A DNA stretch of 64,000 nucleotides from Rhabdobacter roseus (GCF_014202275.1 NZ_JACHGF010000005.1:62001-126000), one strand, 5' to 3'. Counted from the first letter of the stretch, positions 52,507-61,852 are shown. Numbers and translations: made by a program. The notes: generated by a model not told the origin, from the sequence alone.

Positions 52507-53469
52507 ATGCAATTACACTTTTCCCGGCGCGATTTTGTGAAGCAAGCGGCCCTCACGGCCGGTGCGCTACCGTTTCTGTCTACCGAGGTACTGGCCCGCG
52601 AGTCGGCCACAGCGCAGGTCCCGGCAGCTATGCCCCAAATCCTGGTTTTCTCCAAGCACCTGCAATTTCTTTCGTACCCGGAGCTGGCCGATGCAACCGC
52701 CGACATGGGCTTCGACGGCATCGATCTTACCGTGCGCGGCGGCGGGCACGTCCTGCCCGAGCGCGTGGAAGACGACCTGCCCAAGGCTGTGGAGGCCATC
52801 AAGAAAGCGGGCCTGGCCCCCCTCATGATGACCACCACCGTGGAGGGCGGGCGCGACATCGACGACCGCGTGCTGAAAACCGCCGCCAGCCAGGGCATCA
52901 AGTACTACCGCATGAACTGGTACAAGTACAGCGAGACGGAGAGTCTGCCGCAAAGCCTCGAAAAGTACCGCCGCCAGGTCCGTGACCTGAGCCGCCAAAA
53001 CAAAAAGCTGGGGCTGATCGGCTGCTACCAGAACCACGCGGGCATGCTGGTGGGGGCGTCGATCTGGGAGATCTGGGAAATGCTGCGCGACGCCGAAGCC
53101 AGCCACATGGGCGTGCAGTACGACATCCGCCACGCTACCGTGGAAGGGGGTACTTCCTGGCAAAACGGCCTCCGCCTGATCCACCCCAACATCCAGATTT
53201 TGGCCATCAAGGATTTCCTGTGGGAGAAAGACAGCAAGGGCGTGTATAAGGTAAAAAATGTACCCCTGGGCGAAGGCATGGTGGATTTCAAGACGTACTT
53301 TGGCTTGCTGAAAAAGTACCAGGTACAGGTACCTATCTCGCTGCACTTTGAGTACGACCTGGGCGGAGCCGAGCACGGCTCCCGCACGCCCAGCGTGGAC
53401 CAAAAGGCCATTTACACGGCCATGCGCAAAGACATCAAGAAACTAAAAGAGCTCTGGCAAGAAGCCTGA
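52507..53469 (+). CDS. Tat-exported sugar phosphate isomerase/epimerase-like TIM-barrel protein
   Basis: 320 residues. The N-terminus has a twin-arginine signal (SRRDFVKQAALTAGALPF), so the folded protein is exported to the periplasm. The body is a xylose-isomerase-like TIM barrel: LSYPELADATADMGFDGIDL, LAPLMMTTTVEGG, IGCYQNHAGMLVG, VQYDIRHATVEGG and ISLHFEYDLGGAEH carry His, Glu and Asp positions suited to metal binding. Substrate unknown; in locus 2 it probably rearranges a released sugar or acidic sugar. A 16-bp terminator follows. Confidence 0.85.
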   Translation: MQLHFSRRDFVKQAALTAGALPFLSTEVLARESATAQVPAAMPQILVFSKHLQFLSYPELADATADMGFDGIDLTVRGGGHVLPERVEDDLPKAVEAIKKAGLAPLMMTTTVEGGRDIDDRVLKTAASQGIKYYRMNWYKYSETESLPQSLEKYRRQVRDLSRQNKKLGLIGCYQNHAGMLVGASIWEIWEMLRDAEASHMGVQYDIRHATVEGGTSWQNGLRLIHPNIQILAIKDFLWEKDSKGVYKVKNVPLGEGMVDFKTYFGLLKKYQVQVPISLHFEYDLGGAEHGSRTPSVDQKAIYTAMRKDIKKLKELWQEA

Positions 53470-53488
53470 TGTTCTTTATTTTTTTCTT

Positions 53489-53535
53489 TCAAGCCCACCT
53501 TTCAAGTACCCAAGGTACCTGAAAGGTGGGCTTGA
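53489..53535. terminator. Perfect 16-bp terminator at the end of locus 2
   Basis: Arms TCAAGCCCACCTTTCA (53489-53504) and TGAAAGGTGGGCTTGA (53520-53535); the loop contains AGTACC and GGTACC. It starts 20 bases after the isomerase-like stop and is preceded by a T run. Confidence 0.8.
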
Positions 53536-53871
53536 ACTCCTAGTGGGTGTGACCACGCTGTGGTCGAGCGAATCAGAACCAGATTTCCCTATAAACGTGC
53601 AACGGTGCTGCCGTTGAGTACTTACCTGAGCAGCCGATTCCGGCGGAATCGCACGTTTATAGCCAAAAAGGTCGAGGTACTTAGCCTGATTCCGGCGGAA
53701 TCACACACCAACATTCAGGTACCTTGTACTACTTCATTCACGATTTCTTATTTAAGCAGTAAGTAAAAAAACACGCTCCGTTTCTTAACTATATCGTAAC
53801 ATCCTTTGCTTTCCAGAAGTACCCTTTTAAGTTTACTTTTGGCGGTCAAAGCGTACTAACCAAGCGGTAGA
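53536..53871. other. Structured gene-free gap upstream of locus 3
   Basis: No ORF is credible. 53589-53600 (CTATAAACGTGC) pairs with 53651-53662 (GCACGTTTATAG), enclosing small hairpins AACGG/CCGTT (53601-53615) and GATTCCG/CGGAATC (53636-53650). GATTCCGGCGGAATC recurs at 53688-53702. TACTTTTG at 53834-53841 fits a -7 promoter element for the sigma gene at 53872. Confidence 0.5.
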
Positions 53872-54459
53872 GTGAGCGAACATTACGTGACCTATTCGGA
53901 TGAAGACCTACTGGCGCTCATGCAGCAGCATGACGACGAGCTGGCCTTTGGAGAGCTCTACGGACGGTACTTCCGGCCGCTTTTCAACTACACTTACGCC
54001 AAAGTGAACGACGAGTTCACAACGCAGGAGATTGTCCAGGAGCTGTTTGTGAGCCTTTGGCAGCAGCGCCACCGCTACGCCGTGCAGGTGTGCCGACCCT
54101 ACCTTTTTTCGATGGCCAAAAATTTGGTGATCAATTACTTCCGAAAAGAATTTACGCGGCAGCGCCACCACAGCCAGTGGGGTACTTTGCGCCCCGAGAC
54201 CACCGACCCCTCCGACCAGCAGGCTCTCACCGGCGACCTCCAGCACCGCTACGAAGAAGGCCTGAAGCTGCTGCCCGAGAAGTGCCGCGAGGTTTTTGTG
54301 CTAAGCCGTCAGGGCCTCCCCCACCGCGAAATAGCCGGTACGTTGGGGATTTCGGAAAAAACCGTCGAACAGCACATTACCAAAGCGCTGCGGATACTTC
54401 GGGGGCATTTGAAAGAACATTTGCTCTACTTTCTTACTGTACTTCAACTATTTCTGTAA
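53872..54459 (+). CDS. ECF RNA polymerase sigma-70 factor, locus 3
   Basis: 195 residues from GTG 53872; the conserved YSDEDLLALM begins seven residues in, which excludes the later ATG. Region 2: DELAFGELYGRYFRPLFNYT and QEIVQELFVSLWQQRH. Region 4: LPEKCREVFVLSRQGLPHRE, then IAGTLGISEKTVEQHITKAL. Strongly similar to the locus 2 sigma factor. FecR starts 81 bases after the stop. Expected to activate susC/susD of locus 3. Confidence 0.93.
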   Translation: MSEHYVTYSDEDLLALMQQHDDELAFGELYGRYFRPLFNYTYAKVNDEFTTQEIVQELFVSLWQQRHRYAVQVCRPYLFSMAKNLVINYFRKEFTRQRHHSQWGTLRPETTDPSDQQALTGDLQHRYEEGLKLLPEKCREVFVLSRQGLPHREIAGTLGISEKTVEQHITKALRILRGHLKEHLLYFLTVLQLFL

Positions 54460-54540
54460 ATTTTTCTACTCTGACTAAGGGTACCCCGCTTCCCGTGCGA
54501 CTTAAGGTTCAAACAATCCTCAGCGCACCGTTCCCTTGGC

Positions 54541-55563
54541 ATGAAGCAAGCACCCCTTTCGCCCGAATTATTACAAAAGTACCTCCTCGACGAATGTACC
54601 GCTGAGGAGCGAGACCTTGTGGAGGCCTGGTACGCCTCCCTGCAAGGTACCTCCAACTACCTAAGTACCTTGTCGGAGGCGGAGCGCAACCGCCTGCAGC
54701 AAGAAACTTTCCGGCATATCCAACACCAACTGGCTACTTCCCGTCCCCAGGTACCTGTGCTGACGCTGCTCCGCCGCCCGTGGCTGGGCGTGGCCGCCGC
54801 GCTGGTACTGGTGGCGGGGCTGCTGTGGCTCTGGCCTACGCGCCAAAGTACCCCTACCGAAGCCCGCGTAGAAGGTACCGCCCCGGCTCTTGCCGATGGC
54901 CAGGTACATTTCGTGAACGATCAGCCGCGCCCGGTGATGCACCAGCTGCCCGACGGAAGTACCCTCTGGCTGCACACGGGGGCTTCCATTACGTACCCAA
55001 GTACCTTCGCGGCCAGTCAGCGCCAGGTTTCGTTTGAGGGCGAGGGTTTTTTTGACATTACCCCTGACAAAAAGAGACCGTTCGTGATCCGGAGCGGTGA
55101 AATGACGATCGAGGTACTAGGTACCCGCTTCAACGTAAAGGCCCCGCCTGCGCAGCGTATTTTTGAGGTAGCGGTGGTGTCGGGCAGTGTGGCCGTGAGC
55201 GCCGCTGATCACCAGGCCAATCCGCAGAAAGTAGTATTGGCTCCACACCAGCAGGTGCTGTTTGAAACCAGCACGAAGCGGCTTACGCAAAGTACCCTGC
55301 CCGTGCAGGATAAAAAAGAAATTTATGAACCCGTGACGGTGACCTTTGAAGGTACCCCGCTGGACCGGGCCCTGGAGCAGCTCGACAAGCGTTTCGACGT
55401 GCGCCTGCACCTGGCCAACCCGGCCATGAAGACCTGCCAGCTCACGGCCGACTTTGAACAGCAGCCCTTACCGGCCATTTTGGAAATGCTATGCGCCTCG
55501 TTAGATGCCACCTACACGATGTCCGGCAAAACCATTTTGATCGAAGGCGCTGGCTGCGACTAA
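54541..55563 (+). CDS. FecR family anti-sigma factor, locus 3
   Basis: 340 residues. N-terminal sigma-binding helices (LSPELLQKYLLDECTAEERD), a membrane helix near 80-98 (WLGVAAALVLVAGLLWLW), the FecR domain (QLPDGSTLWLHTGASITYPS, then VSFEGEGFFDI, then VLGTRFNVKA) and a C-terminal DUF4974 domain (ALEQLDKRFDVRLHLANPAM). It mirrors the FecR of locus 2 in order and spacing. It transduces the SusC signal across the inner membrane. The gene is dense in AGTACC and GGTACC words. Confidence 0.93.
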   Translation: MKQAPLSPELLQKYLLDECTAEERDLVEAWYASLQGTSNYLSTLSEAERNRLQQETFRHIQHQLATSRPQVPVLTLLRRPWLGVAAALVLVAGLLWLWPTRQSTPTEARVEGTAPALADGQVHFVNDQPRPVMHQLPDGSTLWLHTGASITYPSTFAASQRQVSFEGEGFFDITPDKKRPFVIRSGEMTIEVLGTRFNVKAPPAQRIFEVAVVSGSVAVSAADHQANPQKVVLAPHQQVLFETSTKRLTQSTLPVQDKKEIYEPVTVTFEGTPLDRALEQLDKRFDVRLHLANPAMKTCQLTADFEQQPLPAILEMLCASLDATYTMSGKTILIEGAGCD

Positions 55564-55628
55564 TTCCTTAATCCTCATACACTATTCATGAATCACTACA
55601 CGGATCTGCCCCCTTAGAAACAAAAAAC

Positions 55629-55650
55629 CGGGAGTGTGCCACCACTCCCG
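55629..55650 (+). promoter_or_regulatory. Conserved leader hairpin upstream of susC, locus 3
   Basis: A-rich run, then CGGGAGTG / CACTCCCG arms around TGCCAC, 99 bases before the susC ATG. The arms share GGAGTG / CACTCC with the element at 44357-44381, with compensatory changes in the outer pairs (TCA/TGA against CG/CG). Confidence 0.55.
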
Positions 55651-55748
55651 ATCGGGTACTGTTTACTGCTCTCAGCCAAGCCCACGTGCCACCGTGGGAA
55701 GATGAGCAGCCTTTTGTCCAATTAGCTAACCATCAGACAATCAAATTT

Positions 55749-58700
55749 ATGAAAAAATCAGTACGTACCAAGCCGATTAACTGGCAAAAGATTATGCGCA
55801 TCGGATTGCTACAATGGCTTCTGGCCGCCCTGCTGGCCAGCGCCAGCTACGCCCGGGAAAGCTCGGCTCAGTCGGTCCTGAGTAAGGATATGACGCTCAG
55901 CCTGACCAACGTTACGCTCAAAGAAGCCCTGGGGAAGATCCAGGAAAAAACCCAGGTCAAATTTGTGTACAGCAGCCGTGTGTCCCTCAACGCTCCCATT
56001 ACGATCCAGGCCGAGAACCAAAAGCTATCGCGCGTGCTGGATCAGCTGCTGCTGCCCCGCGGCATCAGCTACCGCGAAATCAACAACCAGATCGTGCTGT
56101 CGCCCGCCAAGGATAAAAGTACCTCCCATATCCCGCAGCTGGAAGAAAAGCTGCGGGAATGGACGGCGCCCAAGGACATCACGGTGCGGGGCACGGTGGT
56201 CGACGGCAAAGACGCCCTGCCGGGCGTGAGCGTGGTGGTGAAAGGCACCACGACGGGTACCACCACCGACGGCAACGGCCGCTTTGAGCTGGCGGTACCC
56301 AACGCCCAGGTAGTGCTGGTGTTCAGTTTTGTGGGGTACTTGTCGCAGGAGGTGGCCGTAGGTAACCGCTCGGAGTTCAACATTACGCTCGAGGCGGACG
56401 TACGAGCCCTGGAAGAGGTCGTGGTGGTAGGCTACGGTACCCAGAAAAAAGAAAACCTGACGGGAGCGGTATCGACGATCAACGCCAAGGATATTGAAAA
56501 CCGGCCGGTGTCCAACGTCGCTATGGCGCTACAGGGGCTTTCACCGGGCCTGTCGGTAACGCGCTCGTCCGGCCAGCCGGGCGACGAAGGCATTGGTATC
56601 CAGATCCGGGGGGCGACCTCGGCCAACGGAAACGTGGAGCCGCTGCTCGTGGTGGATGGCGTGACCAGCCCGGGTGTTTCTCTGCAAACCCTGAATCCCA
56701 ACGATATTGAGAGCATCAGCGTACTAAAAGATGCTGCCGCCGCGGCCATCTACGGGGCTCAGGCCGCCGGGGGCGTGATCCTGGTGACTACCAAAAAAGG
56801 GAAGTCGGGCAAGACCGTTTTTGAGTACTCTTCCATTGTGGGCACCGACTGGGCCCTGAATGTACCCAAAAGAATGGAAGTATGGGAAGAGCTGGAGCAT
56901 AACAACCTGGCCCGCGTCAACTCCGGCGCGGCTCCGGGGCATACGCTGGAAAAAATAGCCATTGTAAAAGAAGGCGTGATGCAGTACCGGATCAACCCCA
57001 ACGACACCACCCGCTACGAGTACTTTGGCACGGAAAGCATCGTCGATCAGCTTTTACGAAAAAATACCCTCATGCATACCCACAACCTCTCGGCTCGGGG
57101 CGGAACCGATAAGTTGAATTTTTTAATCTCGCTGGGGTATTACGACAAGCAAGGGGTATTTAAGGTAGGGCCCGATAAAAATGACCGGTATAACCTCCGA
57201 CTTAACCTGGGTGCCCAGCTCACCAAGCACCTTTCGCTCGATTCACGCATTACCTATACCCGACAAAACCAGGAAGCTTCGTCGGTGAACATCAACGGGA
57301 ACGGGGCGCTGCTCTACAATCTTTACCGCTATTCCAGCATCAACCCGCTGCTGACTCCAGAAGGACGCTACAACACCACCACGGGCGCCACCGCCTACGC
57401 CATGATGGACGCCGGGGGGTATAACAATTACAGCCGGAATTTCTTTGACGGCGTCTTTACCGCCCGCCTCGACGTCACGAAGGGACTGAGCCTGCGGGCC
57501 GTGTACGGGGCTCAGTACCGGCGGGGCGACCGGGAGCTTTTCCGGCGTACGGTTCAAAGGTGGTACCGAACCGCCCCCGGCGATATTCTCAACACGCCCA
57601 ATTCCTATACGATCTCCAAAGATTTAACCCAGAGCAACAACCTGCAATTTCTGGCCGACTACGACTTTTCGATTGCCCAACGGCACAAGTTTCACGTCCT
57701 GGCCGGCTACCAGTGGGAAGACAGCCGCGGCGAGGCCATCTCAACCGGCGTCACCAACATGGTGAGCAATGACCTGCCCGCCCTGGGCCTGGGCGACGCC
57801 ACCACCAAAACCAATTCCCAGAACATCTCGACCTTTGCGTTTCAGTCCTACTTTGGCCGCTTCAACTATAACTTTGACGACCGGTACCTTCTGGAGGCTA
57901 CCTTCCGCATAGACGAAAGCTCGCGCCTGGCGCCGGGCCTCCGCCGGAAATCCTTTCCTTCGCTGTCGGCCGGTTGGAACATCCACCGCGAGGCGTGGTT
58001 TACGGTACCGGTTATTTCGGAGTTAAAAGTGAGAGGCTCCTGGGGAAGGCTCGGAGCCGCGTCGGGCATTGGGCTCTATGACTACCTGGCGCTCATCAAC
58101 CAGGGTGCCAACCTGGTGCTGGGCTCACCGGAGATTCGCTCTACCTATTTTTCCCAAACGGTAGTACCGTCTTCGCAGCTGTCGTGGGAAACGATCGAGA
58201 CCAGCAACGGCGGATTGGATTTGGGTTTATTCAAAAATAAAATCCAGATCAGCGCCGACTACTACGTAAAGTACAACCGCAACATGCTCACGGCCCTGCA
58301 ACTACCCGCCACCTTCGGCGTAGGTACCCCGCGGGTCAACAACGGCGAGCTGAAATCCTGGGGCTGGGAGACCGAGCTAAACTACCGCGACCGGATCGGC
58401 GATGATTTTACTTTTTCGCTAGGCCTCAATGTATCCGACAACCAGAACAAGCTGCTCAACTTTGCGGGCCGCAGAGTGATCAATGCTGGTACGGTATCAA
58501 CCCTGGAAGGCTACCCGCTCAACTCCATTTGGGGATACCTGACCGACGGGTACTTTCAAACCAACGATGAGGTCAAAGCCTGGGCTTTCCAAAATAGCCG
58601 TACCGCCGCCGGGGATGTGCGGTACCTAGACTTAAACGGCGACAACCGCATCACCGTGGGCTCCGGCAACATGGAAGATCACGGCGACCTGGTGTACCTG

Positions 58701-59195
58701 GGTACTACCCAGCCCCGGCTTTTGTTTGGGGCCAATCTGGCCCTGCAATGGAAAGGCTTTGATTTCACCGCCTTCTTCCAGGGCGTAGGCAAACGGAACT
58801 TCGCCCCTACCCGCCAGGCGCTCGACCCCAACATCGCCAGTTTTTACCAGGCCCTGGCCATCCACCGCGACTACTGGACACCCGAAAACCCCAACGCCGC
58901 TTTTCCTCGTCCCTTCGTAGATGGTGCTCATAACTTTTTGACCTCCGACAAATGGGTACTTAACGGCCAGTACGTCCGGCTGAAGAACCTCCAGGTGGGT
59001 TATAACGTCCCCGCCCGCGCGCTGAATAAAATAAAGATTAGCCGGGCCCGAATCTATTTCACGGGGCAGGACATCCTTACCTTTTCCGGGCTGGGTCTAT
59101 TCAAGGATCAGTTTGACCCCGAACAACGCGACGGTGTAGCCGCCGACTATCCCTTTTTTGCTACGGCGGCCGTTGGTCTGAACCTAACCTTTTAG
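55749..59195 (+). CDS. SusC/RagA family TonB-linked outer-membrane transporter, locus 3
   Basis: 1148 residues from the ATG at 55749; a longer frame from 55686 lacks signal character. Signal peptide, then STN domain (MTLSLTNVTLKEALGKIQEK, TQVKFVYSSRVSLN), CarboxypepD_reg-like domain (VRGTVVDGKDALPGVSVVVK), plug start EEVVVVGYGTQKKENLTGAV and a beta-barrel ending VGLNLTF. Regulated by the upstream FecR/sigma pair through the STN domain. It shares its N-terminal third with the locus 2 SusC more than its barrel. Confidence 0.95.
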   Translation: MKKSVRTKPINWQKIMRIGLLQWLLAALLASASYARESSAQSVLSKDMTLSLTNVTLKEALGKIQEKTQVKFVYSSRVSLNAPITIQAENQKLSRVLDQLLLPRGISYREINNQIVLSPAKDKSTSHIPQLEEKLREWTAPKDITVRGTVVDGKDALPGVSVVVKGTTTGTTTDGNGRFELAVPNAQVVLVFSFVGYLSQEVAVGNRSEFNITLEADVRALEEVVVVGYGTQKKENLTGAVSTINAKDIENRPVSNVAMALQGLSPGLSVTRSSGQPGDEGIGIQIRGATSANGNVEPLLVVDGVTSPGVSLQTLNPNDIESISVLKDAAAAAIYGAQAAGGVILVTTKKGKSGKTVFEYSSIVGTDWALNVPKRMEVWEELEHNNLARVNSGAAPGHTLEKIAIVKEGVMQYRINPNDTTRYEYFGTESIVDQLLRKNTLMHTHNLSARGGTDKLNFLISLGYYDKQGVFKVGPDKNDRYNLRLNLGAQLTKHLSLDSRITYTRQNQEASSVNINGNGALLYNLYRYSSINPLLTPEGRYNTTTGATAYAMMDAGGYNNYSRNFFDGVFTARLDVTKGLSLRAVYGAQYRRGDRELFRRTVQRWYRTAPGDILNTPNSYTISKDLTQSNNLQFLADYDFSIAQRHKFHVLAGYQWEDSRGEAISTGVTNMVSNDLPALGLGDATTKTNSQNISTFAFQSYFGRFNYNFDDRYLLEATFRIDESSRLAPGLRRKSFPSLSAGWNIHREAWFTVPVISELKVRGSWGRLGAASGIGLYDYLALINQGANLVLGSPEIRSTYFSQTVVPSSQLSWETIETSNGGLDLGLFKNKIQISADYYVKYNRNMLTALQLPATFGVGTPRVNNGELKSWGWETELNYRDRIGDDFTFSLGLNVSDNQNKLLNFAGRRVINAGTVSTLEGYPLNSIWGYLTDGYFQTNDEVKAWAFQNSRTAAGDVRYLDLNGDNRITVGSGNMEDHGDLVYLGTTQPRLLFGANLALQWKGFDFTAFFQGVGKRNFAPTRQALDPNIASFYQALAIHRDYWTPENPNAAFPRPFVDGAHNFLTSDKWVLNGQYVRLKNLQVGYNVPARALNKIKISRARIYFTGQDILTFSGLGLFKDQFDPEQRDGVAADYPFFATAAVGLNLTF

Positions 59196-59235
59196 TGGAG
59201 TTTACTTTTAGTAAAAAATACAACCAAGACACGAT

Positions 59236-60840
59236 ATGAAAATGTCATTCTATAAACTACCGGTTGTTCTCTTGCTGCTAAGCCTAGTAGCTTGTGATGT
59301 AGAACGCCTGCCGGAAACGCAAATCACCGACCCTTCCTTCTGGAAGTCAGAATCGGATATTAAATCTGCTACCAACTACCTCTACACCTTTTTGCCCGGC
59401 TTTACGAAGGAGGAAGTATGGTCTGACAATGCGTACGGTACCCAACCCGACCCGATCAGTGACGGCACCAGGCTCCCTCCCGCTACGGCTACTGATTATT
59501 CGGCCCCGTATCAACTGATCCGGGCGGCCAACAATATCCTGGAAAAAGTACCTGATGCGCCGGTAGAACAAGGCATTAAGGATCGGTACATGGCCGAAGC
59601 CCGCTTCTTCCGGGCCTTTGCCTACGTGCAACTCGTGCAGAAATACGGCAATGTACCCCTCATTTTAAAAACCCTACAAGAAAATTCACCCGAGCTAAGC
59701 CAACCCGCCAATCCGCGCCGGGAAGTCATGGGGCAAATCTATGCCGACCTGGACGTAGCGGCGGCTACCCTACCAACGCCCACGGCTTTGGGAAACGCCG
59801 GTTACGGACGAATAGCCAACACTACGGCCCTGGCCTTAAAAGCCAGGATCGCTCTGTTTGAGGGCACACGCGCCAAGTACCATCAGGATGGTGACCCTAC
59901 CCTGCACCTGACCCTCGCTCTGGAAGCCGCTAAAGCCGTGATGGATAGCAAAGAGCATAGCTTGTTTGCCAGCTACTACAAATTGTTCCAGTACGCGGGA
60001 GAAGGCCGCCAAAACCGGGAGAACATTTTGGTAAAACAGTATGGGACTGATCCGGCGAATCTTGTCCTCAACCATAACTACTCGCTGGACATCTACACCG
60101 GCGCTGCCAACCCTACCAAAAGCCTGGTGGACAGCTACCTGATGAAAGACGGGCTGCCCATCACGAAGTCGCCGCTTTACCAGAAGCCCGTCGTGTCGAA
60201 TGACGTGTTTAACAACCGGGACGAACGCCTGCTGGCGTCAGTGTATCAACTAGGAGAGCCGTATAACGTGGGGGCGAATTTTACCATGCAGCTCCAATAC
60301 TACAAAACCGGTTTTGGGGCCAAAAAGTACTTTAACGCCAGCGACTTTGCCACCCGGCAGGCTCTGCTCGACCGGGTCCTTATTCGCTACGCCGAAGTAC
60401 TGCTTACCTACGCCGAGGCTACTTTTGAACGCAACGGTACCATCTCGGACGCAGATCTGGATTTGACGATAAACCTGTTGCGTCAAAGAGGCAACGTAGC
60501 CAAGCTTTCCAACGCCTTTGTGCAGGCAAACGGCTTAGCCATGCGCGAAGAAATACGCCGGGAGCGCCGCGTTGAGCTAGCCCAGGAAAACCTACGGTAC
60601 TGGGATTTGATCCGCTGGAAAACGGCCGAAGTAGAGCTTCCGAAAGCCGTCCTGGGTAATTATTACTTCAGGGATGAGTTTGGTGTTGATACGCCGGTGC
60701 AGCTAAATGCCGAGGGGCAAATTCTGGTACAAGATGCTTCGTTCCGGCGCTTTGACCCAGCCAAGGATTACCTGTGGCCTTTCCCCGTCAATGAGCTGGG
60801 GCTAAATCCGGCGTTGCAGCAAAATCCGGGTTGGAAGTAA
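59236..60840 (+). CDS. SusD/RagB family lipoprotein, locus 3
   Basis: 534 residues, lipobox LVAC with Cys20. SusD blocks: ERLPETQITDPSFWKSESDI, YMAEARFFRAFAYVQLVQKY, VLIRYAEVLLTYAEATFERN, and REEIRRERRVELAQENLRYW. The length is nearer the SusD of locus 1 than of locus 2. It forms the SusC lid. The next gene starts 20 bases later, so susC, susD and the phosphoesterase gene are probably one transcript. Confidence 0.95.
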   Translation: MKMSFYKLPVVLLLLSLVACDVERLPETQITDPSFWKSESDIKSATNYLYTFLPGFTKEEVWSDNAYGTQPDPISDGTRLPPATATDYSAPYQLIRAANNILEKVPDAPVEQGIKDRYMAEARFFRAFAYVQLVQKYGNVPLILKTLQENSPELSQPANPRREVMGQIYADLDVAAATLPTPTALGNAGYGRIANTTALALKARIALFEGTRAKYHQDGDPTLHLTLALEAAKAVMDSKEHSLFASYYKLFQYAGEGRQNRENILVKQYGTDPANLVLNHNYSLDIYTGAANPTKSLVDSYLMKDGLPITKSPLYQKPVVSNDVFNNRDERLLASVYQLGEPYNVGANFTMQLQYYKTGFGAKKYFNASDFATRQALLDRVLIRYAEVLLTYAEATFERNGTISDADLDLTINLLRQRGNVAKLSNAFVQANGLAMREEIRRERRVELAQENLRYWDLIRWKTAEVELPKAVLGNYYFRDEFGVDTPVQLNAEGQILVQDASFRRFDPAKDYLWPFPVNELGLNPALQQNPGWK

Positions 60841-60860
60841 GTCATTTCATAAAAAACAGG

Positions 60861-61829
60861 ATGCAAAAAAATACGTGTAAGAAAGGGCTGGCCTGGTTGG
60901 CCGCCCTTTCATTTGCCTGGCTAGGCAGCCCTCTGTGCCTGGCCCAGAAGTTTGTACTGCCCATCTTGCCCGACACGCAGGGCGAAGTAAACGCGCGGCC
61001 CGAGATGCTGCACAGCCAGCTTAACTGGCTGGTTCAAAAAAGAGACTCGTTGAATTTTCCGCTGGTACTGCACGTGGGCGACATCGTCGACTATGACAAC
61101 ATCGGGCACTGGGAAAAGGCCGACGCCGGATTTAAAATCCTGGATAGGGCCGGTGTACCCTACGCCGTTACGCTGGGGAATCACGATACGGAGGCCGTGG
61201 GTGAAAACAGCGGCAGCGCCGCCCCCGGCAACGTAAACCAGAACCTACGAAAGACCGCGAAGTTTAACCGGTACTTTCCGGTGAGCCGGTTTCCGCTTCA
61301 GAAAGGACGGTACGAAGAAGAAAAAAGCGACAACGCCTGGTATACTTTTGAGGCCGGTGGCCTGAAGTGGCTGGTGCTGGCGCTGGAATTTTGCGCCCGC
61401 CAGGGGCCCGTAGACTGGGCCAATACGGTGGTGAGCAACCACCCCGGCCACAACGTGATCGTGCTGACGCACTACCACCTGAACCCCAACGGCGACATCA
61501 GCGAACGCAACGCCGGGTACGGAGATTTAAGCCCCGCCCAGATCCACGACCAGTTGATCACCAGGCACGCCAACATCCTGATGGTACTGAGCGGCCACGT
61601 GTGCTATACCTCCTGGCGCAACGACAAAGGCGAAAAGGGGAACCGCATTTACCAATTCCTGCAAAACTACCAAAACGAAGATTTGGGCGGCGGGTACATT
61701 CGTCTGTTGGAAGTTGACCCCGACAAAGGTACTTTATCGGCCACCATGTACTCTCCCTTTTACCACAAAGAGCGGCAGGATGCCTCCCGTATTTTCTTTT
61801 CAAACGTCAAGTTTATTAAGCCTAACTAA
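60861..61829 (+). CDS. Exported calcineurin-like metallophosphoesterase, locus 3
   Basis: 322 residues from the ATG at 60861 (an upstream TTG overlaps the susD stop). Signal peptide ending LCLAQ at about 29. Metallophosphoesterase motifs in order: ILPDTQ, HVGDIVDYDN, TLGNHDTE, LTHYHLN and LSGHVCYT. All dinuclear metal ligands appear present. It should hydrolyse a phosphomonoester or phosphodiester in the periplasm. It lies between susD and two EEP phosphatase genes, so the imported substrate may be phosphorylated. Confidence 0.9.
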   Translation: MQKNTCKKGLAWLAALSFAWLGSPLCLAQKFVLPILPDTQGEVNARPEMLHSQLNWLVQKRDSLNFPLVLHVGDIVDYDNIGHWEKADAGFKILDRAGVPYAVTLGNHDTEAVGENSGSAAPGNVNQNLRKTAKFNRYFPVSRFPLQKGRYEEEKSDNAWYTFEAGGLKWLVLALEFCARQGPVDWANTVVSNHPGHNVIVLTHYHLNPNGDISERNAGYGDLSPAQIHDQLITRHANILMVLSGHVCYTSWRNDKGEKGNRIYQFLQNYQNEDLGGGYIRLLEVDPDKGTLSATMYSPFYHKERQDASRIFFSNVKFIKPN

Positions 61830-61852
61830 GGCCACCCCTTTGATTACCTTTT

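Noticed and set aside
53589-53662. 74-base cloverleaf-like fold considered as a tRNA gene
   Set aside because: The outer stem is 12 bp, there is no T-loop GTTCRA sequence and no anticodon arm of the right size.
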